From Closterium sp. Naga37s-1 (lineage: Eukaryota; Streptophyta; Zygnematophyceae; Desmidiales; Closteriaceae), in NCBI GenBank assembly GCA_947471745.1, contig CANJKZ010000111.1:1-64000 (forward strand): a stretch of DNA of 64,000 bases. Direction: 5' to 3'. This document shows positions 10,560 through 21,519 of this stretch, piece by piece. Position 1 is the stretch's first letter, and each line of letters opens with the position of its first letter. The notes beneath the pieces were generated by a model. It did not search any database, was not told the DNA's origin, and saw nothing but the letters and a program-made list of their open reading frames with translations. Both the position numbers and the translations under genes were made by a program.

Positions 10560-11945
10560 ATGTCGCCCCAGGTGAAGGAATCTGCTATCGATGCCGACAT
10601 GATGCAGGAGATTGTTCGTGCTGATGGCTACATTTGGTTGAAATACGGTCAAAAGCATGTTCACTACACCTACATTACTCGGTAAGCTGGTTGCTATCGA
10701 TAATTGTGGCCTGACATTTACTGGTAGTTTGGCTAAACTTTATCTAAAAAAAAAAGAAACCCAATATCGAATTAATGGCTGCAGCGATAAACACGCTCAC
10801 AGAGGGAAAATGTATCGTGAGGTAATAAGTATGACACCTAACACTTATGACGACGCCTTCCATGACCCTCGTCCGGCAGGTGCTACTACAGGTGCTCGTG
10901 CTATAAAGGCAAGTCCTCCTGCAGAGCTAAGAAGACCGTGGAGTACGACCGGCGAAGAGACTATATGTTGTCGACAATTCACATCAACTACAGCAGCCCC
11001 CACCACAACCACCCGCCTCCTCTCGAGAAACGCATCTGCGAGGAACCGAGCCGTCCAGACAGAATGCACCCTGTTGCCGAGGCACCTGAGAAACAGACCA
11101 GGATATGTTCACCCCAGAAGCGCCATAATTATGACAATGCTTCCCCTGCTGCTGCTCCACCTGAACCTTCGGCAACAGAAAGCGGCTGTTCTGCTTCCTG
11201 CGCTGTCAACGCCAATCTTCATTCTGTTTCTGACCCGCAATCAGTGCAACATGATGATGCTCCCGCAGTGCTCACTCTTGCTGCTACTGCAGCCATATCC
11301 GCCAGCAGCGCTGCCATAGCTCCAGAGAACGCAGCCGGTTCCTCTACAGTTTCTAATCATGTTTTCCAGCGGTGCCCTGCCCCAGTAAACAATGAGGATG
11401 CTGAAGATAATTCCCAAACAGCTGCCGATGCCGCTGGTTGTTCTTCGAAATGTGGATCCAGCTTGGAAGGCGCCCCGATTGGTGAAGCTCCTTCTGTGCA
11501 GCTCATTGGGAGCAGCATTCTCCTCGATCACAGCAGCGTTACACCATCGATTCGGAACAGAGAATTCAGTGAGTGGAGTGATGGTGGTTTGCTCGACAGC
11601 ACACCGTGTGCTAAAAGAGCTAGGCGCACTGATTCAGCCCCCGCACGCTTCAGTTCCAGCCCTGTTTTCATTGAAGCTGCTGGTACTAACGAGGTCCAGC
11701 TTCAGTATTGTTATGAGCTGGACGTCTTTGCTGCCGACATCGATTTTCCTATCCTGCCTTTGGACGTCTTTGATGAAGACGTTACCGTTTTGATCTCTCC
11801 AAGATTCGATAATTGCATCGATATTGTTTTGGGAGAGTGTGAAACCTTGGATGGACTTACTGAGTTGCACAACCCTGTACTTGACGTACCAAAGTCGGGA
11901 AGTGATCAGAGTGGGGATGATGCATTGAGCGAGTTTCTTGCCTAG
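10560..11945 (+). CDS. WRKY-type transcription factor, two exons (unit a)
   Basis: Exon 1 is 10560-10681, the intron 10682-10879 (GTAAGC...CAG, 198 bp) and exon 2 10880-11945, encoding 395 residues. The WRKY domain is near the N-terminus: heptad WLKYGQK at 26-32 (Leu for the usual Arg), then RCYYRC with Cys46, Cys55 and the His83-Asn-His85 pair. The spacing is C-X8-C-X27-H-X1-H, longer than the usual C-X4-5-C-X22-23-H-X1-H. The intron splits the Arg41 codon in phase 2, the R-type intron position typical of plant WRKY domains. The tail is Ala/Ser-rich, with a possible nuclear signal KRARR at 286-290 and an acidic C-terminus (about 321-395) that could activate transcription. An in-frame TGA at 10554 supports this start. 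Unspliced RNA would stop just after Arg41. Expected role: nuclear, W-box DNA-binding regulator; target genes unknown. Confidence 0.85.
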
Positions 11946-12159
11946 TAGTAGTGGATTGGCTGATCATGCTGTGGGTGGAGTGATTTTGTTATGAAATGCT
12001 ATGTCTGCCCTATGTTGTAGAATGCAAGTTATGTCGATATTACTGTACGTACATCCTAATCAATCATTTTTCACAACACAAGGGAGCTGAGAACACCACA
12101 CTTCAAATATGTGAGTTATGTCAAAGTAACGAACGAGAATGAATGCATTAAGCAAAAGT
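11946..12159. other. WRKY 3' flank (unit a)
   Basis: 214 bp between the WRKY stop codon and the copia-B LTR. It probably holds the 3' untranslated region; I see no clear poly(A) signal and no gene. Confidence 0.5.
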
Positions 12160-15100
12160 TGGGTACAAGTAATAACCCTAATTGGGTTGTACCCCTTATG
12201 GGCTACCCCACTAAAGCCTACACAAATGTAAGCACTATAACAATTTGACACACCCCCATGGGCAAAGTGGGGGAGAACAAGTGGTCACAAGACCAGTCAA
12301 GAAAAGCAAAGCAAGCTCAGGGTGGATCACAAAGTCACCACACAGTCCGAGCACAAGCAAAGGGCCACAAGGCCAGTTCACATGCAGTGCAATATAAAGA
12401 GCACAAGCAATACAGTGATCATAGCCTAGCAAGAGTAAGCATGCATGTATACATATAGATCACAGTACAAGCAGAGTCAAGTAGTAAGCAAGTGAGGCAA
12501 AGTAGGCACAAGGCCTAACATAGTAGCAAAGCGCTGATGATCACCAGGCGTAGACATCAGCAGTGTTGGCCCGAGTGGCCACGTACGCAAGACGAAGCTG
12601 GCCACGCTGCTGCAACTCTCGAGCAAGGAAGTATCGCAGAGCGATGTGCTTCGTTCTGTGCTCCAGTCTGTGCTCCTGACACAAGGCAATCATGGCCTTG
12701 TTGTCTACGTACAGAACTGGAGGCGAACGAGGCTGCTCTCCCAAGTCGGTCAGCAGGTAGGTGAGCCAGCGTAGCTCCTGAGCAGCCATGGCCCCGGCGT
12801 AGATCTGAGCCTCACAACTGGAGTTGAGAACCGAAGACGAGCGGGTAGACCGCCAAGAAACAGAGCCGGACCCAAGGCTGAAAGGTGTAACCCTGTGACG
12901 ACCGCTGCGTAGCTGAGTCGTCAACCCAGGAGGCGTCTGCGTGACCAGTGAGAACAACTGGACCTCGTCCTCCAAGCACAAGCCCCATGCCCGACGTACT
13001 ACATAGGTAGCGCAGTACCCTCTTCGCAGCATCCCAGTGCACCTTTCGGTGCCTACCGGGAGCCACGTAGCGAGCCAGAAGGCTGAGAGGGTACGCGAGG
13101 TCAGGTCGTGTGCACGTCATCAGGTACATGAGGCAACCCACAAGCTCTGGGTACGGACCACTCGGCTCTACGGACTCGTCTGAAGGTGGAGCTGAGAGCG
13201 AGTGGCTGGTAGACAGAGGAGTGGGCTGTGACGAGGAGAACTGGAAGCCGAAGCGCTGAAGGACCTGGTGCACCATGTGTGACTGAGTCAGTGTGATGGT
13301 GCGCCGTGCTCTGTCCCGGGTGATCTGCAGGCCAAGATAGTTGCGCAGTTCACCCAGGTCAGTGCAGGTGTGTCTCTTCTGCAGCTCGGACTTCACAAGA
13401 GTCAGTGCCTCAGTGTCACCAGTGGCAAAGACGAGGTCGTCGACGTACACGAGGACGTAGAACGGCGGCAGCGAGGTGTCGGTGCGTAGAAACAGCGACG
13501 GGTCCGCTGTAGAAGGAGCAAACCCAAGAGCCGCAAGTGTAGTCCTCAGTGTGTCGTGCCACTCGCGAGGCGCTTGGCGGAGACCGTAGACTGGCCAACG
13601 GAGGCTCCACTGAGTACCTGCAGGAAACGTCCCAGTGAAACCGGGTGGTCGGCGCAGCCAGATCTCCTCGTGCAGGCTGCCCTGCAGAAAAACTGTGCTG
13701 AAGTCCAGAAAGTGCAACTCGTAGTCACGCTGAGCAGCGACATGCAGCAACTCCCTGTCGCTGACTGAAGCCTCGAGAAACATAACGCGCCTTGAAGGCA
13801 GGCGGAGAACCCGGCGGCCGCTTCACCCTGAAAATCCACATGCCATCAACTATGTTCGCCCTAGACGTGGGAACTGCGTCGACGTAGGTGCCTGTGGACT
13901 TCTAGGATGCCATCTCGGCATCCATAGCTACCTGCCAGTGAGAGGAGTAAGGACCCGTAATCGCCTCTGCGTAAGAGCGCGGGGTCGGGATGTCTGGAGC
14001 ATCCAGGTCTCCCTCAGGGGCAAGCAGCAAGGAAGCGAACCGAGGTACAGCAGCTGCAAGACACTCAAAGTCCTCCTGCCTGTCCTCAAGGACGTCCGTG
14101 CAAAGAGCACACTCACCCCCGACGGACGGAGGACTGGCAGGCACAGACTCAGCAACTAGAGCAGAGGCGTAGTCGAGACGGCAGGCAGGCAGCAAAGTCA
14201 AGCAGCTCAGAAACGAGAGCAGACGCAGCAGCAGACTCAAAGGAAGGGTCAGTGACAGCAGTGGCGAGGAGACGAGCGACAGTGGGACTAGCAGCACGCG
14301 CGCGGTCAGACGCAGGGTCAGGGACCTCAGGAAGAGAGGACTCAGGAGGAGGCGGCAGAGGAACACGCAGTGGAACAGAGGAAGGACGGAGTGCCATAGC
14401 GTGCGTGCCGACGACAGGAGGAGGACGCGAACGAGGAGCGCGACGAGCAGTGCGAACAGGCGAGACAGGACGAGACGCTGGCTCACGACGCTCTCTAAGA
14501 CCGCCGGACTGCTCAGTGTAAGGAGAGGGAGCAGGCAGCGGGGAGGCTGGCTGTAACGGCGGCTGCGACTGGTCAGGCGGTGGACACAGGAAGGGAGGAG
14601 GAAGACCAGTAGAAGACGGGACACCAAGAACCTGCTGAAGCAGGGGAACAAAGTACGGTCGCGGCCGCACAGTGCCTACAGCACCTCCTGCATCAGGGTC
14701 AACAGCTCCAGCTCCTGCAGCTCCAGCACCTCCAGCGCCAGGGTCAACAGCTCCAGCTCCTGCAGCCCCAGCGCCTCCTGCGCCAGGGCCTCCAACTCCA
14801 GCTCCTCTAGCTCCAGCGCCTCCAGCGCCAGCTGCTCCAGGCTCCGTAGGGTCTCCAGCTCCAGCGCAGCCAACACCACCAGTCCTGGCAGCTCCACCAC
14901 CACTGGTACGAGCACCTCGAGGACCAGTAGCCATTGTACCTCCAGTACCGCCAGCTCCAGTAGTAACAGCAGCACCTCCAGCTCCAGTGTCTCCAGTCTC
15001 TCCAGCTCCGGGAGCTCCACTCCGACGGTGTGCGCGCCGAACAAGCCACTCACGCAGTTGTTGCGAGGACAGTCGCGGCGAAGCACCAGCGGGACCTTCA

Positions 15101-16418
15101 GACGAAGCAGCACCCCGAGGCTCAGCACCCCCAGACTCCGCACCCTCCGACTCAGCACCCCCAGGCTCAACACCCTCAGGCTCAGCACCCCCAGACCCAG
15201 CACCCTCAGACCCCGCATCCCCCGGCTCCGCACCCCCAGACGCAGCACCCCCAGACACAGCACCCCGAGCAGCACCTGAGCCGACAGCTACCTGAACAAG
15301 CGCAGTACCACGGAGAGGATCTACCTGAGACACTCCCAAGGGAGCAGGACCCTGGGGCAGGAGGGAGTCTACCGGAGGTGGACCGGGAGCAAGGAAGAGC
15401 GACGGGGGCGGGGGAGGGGCAGAGCGGTAGGGGAAGAGATGGTAGAAGGGAACTGACTCGTCGAGCGTGACGTCCTGAGACGGGAGGACACGGCGTGAGG
15501 TGGGGTGGTAAAACTTCTAGCCAGGCGCGTCAGGGACAAAGCCAAGGAAGACGCAGGGAATGGCGCGGGCGGAGAGCTTGTCCGCGGACGTATTGCGAAC
15601 GAAGGCACGAGAACCCCAGACCCGGAACACCGACGCATTGCCAACCTTCCCCGTCCAACGCAGTGTGGGCGAGGTCTCCGGCAAGGAGACAAGGGGGCAG
15701 AGGTTGAGCTGATGCGCAGCGTACCGGACCGCAAAGGGATACAGAAAATGGGGAGCGGCCGCATGGATCATGGAGGTACGAGCGACCTCCATGACTAAGC
15801 CAATACGGCGCTCAGCAATCCCATTTTGCTGAGGGGAGTCCAAAAGCGTGAACGACTGGAGAATGCCCTCCCCACGACAAAAGTCCCGCAAGAGATCGGA
15901 GGAGAACTCACCACCTCTGTCAGAGTGCAGACGCAGGACAGGAAGGTCCTGGCCGAACCGCTCGCGTAGCTGGAGACGGACAGTGCGGATCCAATGGATC
16001 AAGACAGCAGAGACCTCACCCTTGCTGCGCAAGAGGAAGACCGTGGTGTATCGCGTGTAGTCGTCAACAACCAGCAGAAAGTAGCGCTCGTGGCCCTGTC
16101 CACTGACGCGGGCTGGGCCCCACACGTCCATGTGGAGAGTCTGCAGGGGAGCAGTCGTCGGGGGAAACGAGGAGGAGTGAGGAGCGGCGCGCTGCCGCCC
16201 CTCGTCGCAAGGAAGGCAGGGCGGGGCAGGCGCGGGCGGTAAGGAAGGCAGAGACCTGGGGAGACCAGAGACATGGAGATGGGAGTGTATGCCACGAAGG
16301 CGTGGCAGGGAGGGGTGATCCAGGCGGTGGTGCCACCGAAGAGTCTGGTGCGACAGGAGGCGACACGAGCAAGAGGCGACTGCCTGACCTGACGCAGACA
16401 CCTGAGCAGACGCAGCTA

Positions 16419-18017
16419 CACTGAACGAAATAATTGTCCACATGTTCATGTTTCAAGACATGAATGGGCATTAGTGGCCATGGTGATTAAGCCTTAATAA
16501 CTGGACCACATGAGGTTAAAGCCCGAAGGGTTGTACATCTAAACACGCTGCATGTTGGTCATAAACTCGGTTAAACAATCAGCGAATATAGAAATAGGCA
16601 AATACTAGCATAAGGACCGTTTTTTACAATTACAGTCACACATGCAAACCAAGCAGAATCTAGTACTTGGTCCAGCGACCCTTGGCCTTGAGCACAGCCC
16701 GCACACGCCTAGGCATGCTGTCGATCAGCTCACTGCACCAAGCCGCAGGGATTTTCTCCCATTCCACTTGTACTCTGTCCCATAGCTCGAGAATGCCTGC
16801 AGGGGGGCGGGGGTAAGCAAGCAGCTGCTTCTTCAAGTAAACCCACAGATGTTCTATGGGGTTGAGGTCCGGACTAGATGCTGGCCATGGGAGCACAGAG
16901 TACGGCTGCTCGGCAAGGTAAGTTTTGACCATCTTGCATGTATGCTTCGGGTCATTGTCATGCTGGAACACAACGGTCTCGGGATCCAACTCGTAATGCT
17001 CAATAGTCTGCTGCAGCTCGTCTTGCAGGATTGAACGGTACAACTCGCCGTTCATTCTTCCCTCTATCTTGCACATGAAACCCCCGCCGTTGTATGTCAT
17101 GCACCCCCAAATCATGATGGAGCCGCCGCCATGTTTGACGGTCTTTTTCACATGGTGCGGCTCCATGTGACAGTCCTCCCTAATCCAGGCCCAACTACGG
17201 CCGTCGCTACGAAACCGGCTGATCTTCGTTTCGTCGCTCCACACCACGCGTTTCCAGTCGTCGATCGTCCAGTGCTGATGGTCCTTGGCCCACTGCCTGC
17301 GGTCTTTGACATTTTTCGCGGATAATCTAGGCTTCGACAGCTTTTCTATCGCCCTAACTCTGTGCCGCTTGAGAGTGTTTCGCACGGTGGCGCCCGTGAC
17401 ACTAATGCCGTGCGTAGAGGATATCATTCCCGCTGCGGCCTCGGCGGATTTCGATTCACCAGACACTATCGACCTTATAACTATCCTCGCGATTTGCTCT
17501 GGTAACTTGCGCGGCCGACCAGGTTTCGCCGGGGACGGCACTAGCTCGTCGAACGTTTTCGGACCAAGGTGGCGGAGGAGCTCGTCATGGACGGCAAACT
17601 TTGAAACTCCCAACTCCTGCGCAATTTGGCGGTAACTACGCCCCTCCGCAATTCGCTCCATGATGCGCTTCTGTTTCTCCTCGCTAAGGCGCTTCATGCT
17701 GCGGGGGTGTTAGCGCTACTCGTAGATCGTAGTATCCGCCCTTAATCTCCTATGAACCTAACTAGTCTAGATCTAATAGCGCACGAAATAAGTCGCGGGA
17801 CATTTCGGAAGGATTTGTCCGTGTGGGGTGTCGAGAGGGAAGAGCTGACTCATTAGAGCAAGAGGTTTTTTTGGGGCTATAGGTAGCCTATACAAACTCG
17901 TAACTGTCAATCGCGAACCCTGTATGCAATATGTTTATTACAAAACTTGTTTAGGCCCCAATTGGGTGCAAGTTATCATACATTTCGAATGCATAAAGAC
18001 AATAATTTCGTTCAGTG
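16419..18017 (-). mobile_element. Tc1/mariner DNA transposon, structurally complete (unit b)
   Basis: 1599 bp, flanked by TA at 16417-16418 and 18018-18019. The terminal inverted repeats are CACTGAACGAAATAATTGTC at the left and its near-perfect inverse at the right, one mismatch in 20; similarity fades after that. The single gene is an open transposase. The position in copia-B is the same in every unit, so the insertion came before the amplification. Confidence 0.93.
16660..17697 (-). CDS. Tc1-family transposase, DD34E, full-length frame (unit b)
   Basis: 345 residues, a normal length for a Tc1 transposase, which cuts and pastes the element at TA sites. The N-terminal part has a helix-turn-helix (about 5-45), a GRPRK motif at 60-64 that in this family links two DNA-binding modules, and a second helix-turn-helix (about 65-120). 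The catalytic DDE domain has Asp155 (in VVWSDETK), Asp247 (in FQHDNDPKH) and Glu282 (in NPIEHLW). Thirty-four residues separate the last two, which defines the DD34E class. No internal stop is present. The start Met lies 320 bp inside the right end of the element. It matches the unit d copy residue for residue as far as I can see. Whether it is active is unknown. Confidence 0.93.
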   Translation of the reverse strand: MKRLSEEKQKRIMERIAEGRSYRQIAQELGVSKFAVHDELLRHLGPKTFDELVPSPAKPGRPRKLPEQIARIVIRSIVSGESKSAEAAAGMISSTHGISVTGATVRNTLKRHRVRAIEKLSKPRLSAKNVKDRRQWAKDHQHWTIDDWKRVVWSDETKISRFRSDGRSWAWIREDCHMEPHHVKKTVKHGGGSIMIWGCMTYNGGGFMCKIEGRMNGELYRSILQDELQQTIEHYELDPETVVFQHDNDPKHTCKMVKTYLAEQPYSVLPWPASSPDLNPIEHLWVYLKKQLLAYPRPPAGILELWDRVQVEWEKIPAAWCSELIDSMPRRVRAVLKAKGRWTKY

Positions 18018-19078
18018 TACCTGAGGAGGCTTGGTAGCCAGCGTGTACCGACTCGACCCTGGCCGACGAGTGAACGTAGCCAGGTGACGCCCCGTCCGTG
18101 TGCACGTGCAGATCGACACACGCTGACCCCCAGGAGTGGTGGTAGTGACCATCGCATCCTGAAGGGCAGCTGTACTCACCAAGTTTGTAGAGAACGAGGG
18201 GAGGTGAAGGCCTGACAGTGAGCCGGACGGAACCGCCGAACATGGGAGCACTGTGGAGGAACGGGCAACTACCGGGCCCCCAGAGGGGTCAGCCAGTCTG
18301 ACCGGGACAGGTGCAGGGAGAGGAGTGAGAGTGGTGCTGTCACGAAAGAAACAGCGCGAGGCGCCGGAGTCCAACGTGAAGGTGTGCAAGGCCTCAGCAG
18401 GCGCAGTACCAGGGGGAGTACCAGACGCACTAGCATCAAGAGCAGCAGCCGCTTTACCTGGGTCAGGTGGCACACACCGGTAACAGTCACCCTCAGCACA
18501 AAAAGACAAAGCATACATGGCAGAGATAATAGCATCATAGTGTAGGTCAAAGATAGCAACTCCCGACCTAAGCAACTCCGCCCAACAAGGGCGCTCGACG
18601 TCGTCACCAAACTCAGCACGCTAGGCGTCGTCAAGGCGGGCGAAGCAGCGGTGCTCAGTGTGAAGCCTCCCGCATGTCTGGCCCGCACGGACACCCGTGC
18701 GAATGACATACGGGCAGCTCTCACTACCCCCACCCGGCCCACGCTGAACCAACCACTCACAGAGCTGCTTAGGCGACTGGGTCTCGCTCCGACGTTGCTG
18801 TTGCTGTCGCTGTCCACCACCAGGGCCTCCACGCCGAGGTCCAGACCTGCCACCACCAGTCCCACCGCCTCCACTGCCGCCACTCCCTCCGCTGCCTCCA
18901 CTGCCGCCACCAGAGCCCCCACTGCCGCCACCAGTCCCACCGCCGCCACCACCTCCACTGCCTCCACCACCTCCACCGCTGCCCCCACCACCGCTCCCAT
19001 TGCCACCTCCACCACCACCGCTGCCTCCTCCACCACCCCGTGTGAGAGAATTGAGGAATGATTGAACTAGAAACGAGG

Positions 19079-21519
19079 TGGGTACAAGTAGAGAACACAA
19101 AAGTGTTGTACCCTCTAAGAACTACCCCACTACAGCCTAAACAGACTATAGTAGATATAAGTTTGACACACCCCCATAGGCAAAGTGGGGGAGAACAAGA
19201 GGTCACAAGACCAGTCAAGAAAGACAAAGCAAGCTCAGGGTGGATCACAAAGTCACCACGCAGTCTGAGCACAAGCAAAGGGCCGCAAGGCCAGTTCACA
19301 TGCAGAGTTATATAAAGGAAAGCAAACAATACAGTGAACACAACCTAGCAATATAAGCATGCAGGTATAAGTATAGAGTACAGTACAAGCAGAGTCAAGA
19401 AGTCAACAAGTGAGGCACAGTAGGTACAAGGCCTAACACAGTACAGAAACGCTGATGATCACAAGGCTGAAGTGCCTTGGTGAAAACATCAGCAGTGTTG
19501 GCTTGAGAGGCCACGTAAGCAAGACGAAGCTGGCCACGCTGCTGCAACTCTCGAGCAAGAAAGTAGCGCAGAGCAATGTGCTTCCTTCTGTGCTCCAGTC
19601 TGTGCTCCTGACACAAGGCCAGCATGGCCTTGTTGTCGACGTACAGAACTGGAGGAGACCGAGGTGCCCCTCCCAAGTCGGTCAGAAGGTAGGGGAGCCA
19701 GCGAAGCTCCTGTGCAGCCATGGCTCCAGCGTAGATCTCAGCCTCACAACTGGAGCTGAGAACAGAAGAAGAGCGGGTAGACCGCCAAGAAACAGAGCCG
19801 GAGCCAAGACTGAAGGTGTAACCCTGTGACGACCGCTGCGTAGCCAAGTCGTCAACCCAGGAGGCGTCAGCGTGACCAGTGAGGACAACTCGAGCCCGTC
19901 CTCCAAGCACGAGCCCCATGCCCGATGTACTGCACAAGTATCGCAACACCCTCTTTGCAGCATCCCAGTGCACCTTTCGGTGCCTGCCGGGAGCCATGTA
20001 GCGAGCCAGAAGGCTGAGAGGGTATGCGAGGTCAGGTCGTGTGCAGGTCATCAGGTACATGAGGCAGCCCACAAGCTCTGGATACGGGCCACTCGGCTCT
20101 ACGGACTCGTCCGAAGGTGGAGCTGAGAGCGAGTGACCGGTAGGCAGAGGAGTGGACTGTGGCGAGGAGTACGTGAAGCCGAAGCGCTGAAGGACCTGCT
20201 GCACCATGTGTGACTGAGTCAAGGTAATGGTGCGCTGTGCTCTGTCCCGGGTGATCCGCAAGCCAAGATAGCTTGTCAGTTCACCCAGGTCTGTGCACGT
20301 GTGTCTCTTCTGCAGCTCGGACTTCACGTGGGCGAGTACCTCAGTGTCAATAGTAGCAAAGACGAGGTCGTCTACGTACACGAGAACGTAGAACGGCGGC
20401 AGAGTAGTGTCAGTACGTAGAAACAGAGAAGGGTCAGCAGTGGAAGGAGCAAAACCAAGAGCAGCAAGAGTCGTCCTGAGTGTGTCGTGCCACTCACGGG
20501 GTGCCTGGCGGAGACCGTAGACTGGCCGCCGGAGGCTCCACTGGGTACCAGCAGGAAACGACCCAGTGAAGCCAGGTGGGCGGCGCAGCCAGATCTCCTC
20601 GTGCAGGCTGCCCTGCAGGAAGGCTGTGCTGAAGTCAAGCGAGTGGAGCTCGTAGTCACGCTGAGCAGCAACGTGCAGCAGTACCCGAAGAGTGGTCATC
20701 TTCGGGGTAGGGGAGAAGGTCTGAAAGAAGTCAACTCCCTGTCGCTGACTGAAGCCACATGCAACGTAACGCGCCTTGAAGGCAGGCGGAGAACCCGGCG
20801 GCCGCTTCACCCTGAAGATCCACATGCCACTGACGATGTTCGCCCCAGGTGGGGGAACCTCGTCTACGTAGGTGCCTGTGGACTTCCAGGAAGCCATCTC
20901 TGCATCCATGGCTGCCTGCCACTGAGAGGAGTAGGGACCCTCTATCGCCTCTGCGTAAGAGCGCGGGGTCGGGATGTCTAGTGCATCCGGGTCTCCCTCA
21001 GGGGTCAGCAGCATGGACACGAGATGAGGTACAGAGGCAGCAAAGCACTCAAACTCCTCCTGTCTGTCCTCAAGAACGTCCGTGCCAAGAGCACACTTAC
21101 CCCCGACGGACGGAGGACAGACAGACACAGACGCAGACTCAGCAACAAGACTAGCGGCGTAGTCTAGGCGACAGGCGGCAGCAAAGTCAACAAGCTCAGC
21201 AACAAGAGCAGACGCAAAAGAGGACTCAAACAGAGGGTCAGTGACAGCAGTGGCCAGAAAGCGCGTGACAGTAGGACTAGCAGCACGAAGGGAGTCAGAC
21301 GCAGGGTCAGGACCGTCAGGAAGAGAGGACGCAGGAGGAGACGGCAGAGGGACACGCTGTGGAGCAGTAGAAGGACGCAGAGTCATAGAGTGGGTGCCAG
21401 GGACAGGAGGAGGACGCGGACGCGAGACACGAACAGCGCGAAGAGAACGGACAGGAGACGTAGAACGAGACACAGGCGACACAGGACGCGACTCAGCGAC
21501 ACAGGCGAACGGACAGCTC
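19079..21519 (-). mobile_element. Copia-A, Ty1/copia fossil, RT-RNase H end with LTR (unit b)
   Basis: Second copy of the minus-strand fragment described at 3298-5740. LTR 19079-19387 (309 bp); RT-RNase H frame 19395-21482, open, with YVDDLVFA and YVDNKAM. The 5' half of the element is absent. It abuts the minisatellite at its upstream end. Confidence 0.88.

Larger units (their letters stand above)
12160..19387 (-). mobile_element. Copia-B, Ty1/copia LTR retrotransposon fossil with Tc1 insertion (units a/b)
   Basis: Minus-strand element, about 5.6 kb without the Tc1. Parts in element order: 5' LTR about 19079-19387 (shared with copia-A); gag part, Gly-rich with a Cys/His knuckle, 18621-19078; protease with DSGASRCFF, 18020-18575; Tc1 insertion 16419-18017; pre-integrase and integrase (LHMDVWGPA, SDRGGEF, SPQQNGIAERR) 15517-16416; a Gly/Ala/Glu- and Pro-rich linker about 14149-15339; RT with YVDDLVFA and RNase H about 12541-13838; 3' LTR about 12160-12469. 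The outer LTR limits are set by TG...CA and by where the two LTRs stop matching, so they are approximate. The LTRs differ visibly from each other, so the insertion is not young. The element is broken, with roughly five breaks besides the Tc1. Confidence 0.85.

Noticed and set aside
10657-11319. 220-codon frame overlapping the WRKY gene, with a stretch (KMYREV to FHDPRP) that looks a little like a WRKY end
   Set aside because: That stretch lies in the intron in another frame; the real zinc finger is encoded from 10880 in the frame that joins exon 1. The similarity is weak and lacks the first ligands.
14672-15295. Plus-strand Ala/Pro-rich frame opposite the copia linker
   Set aside because: Shadow of the Gly/Ala/Glu-rich linker repeats.
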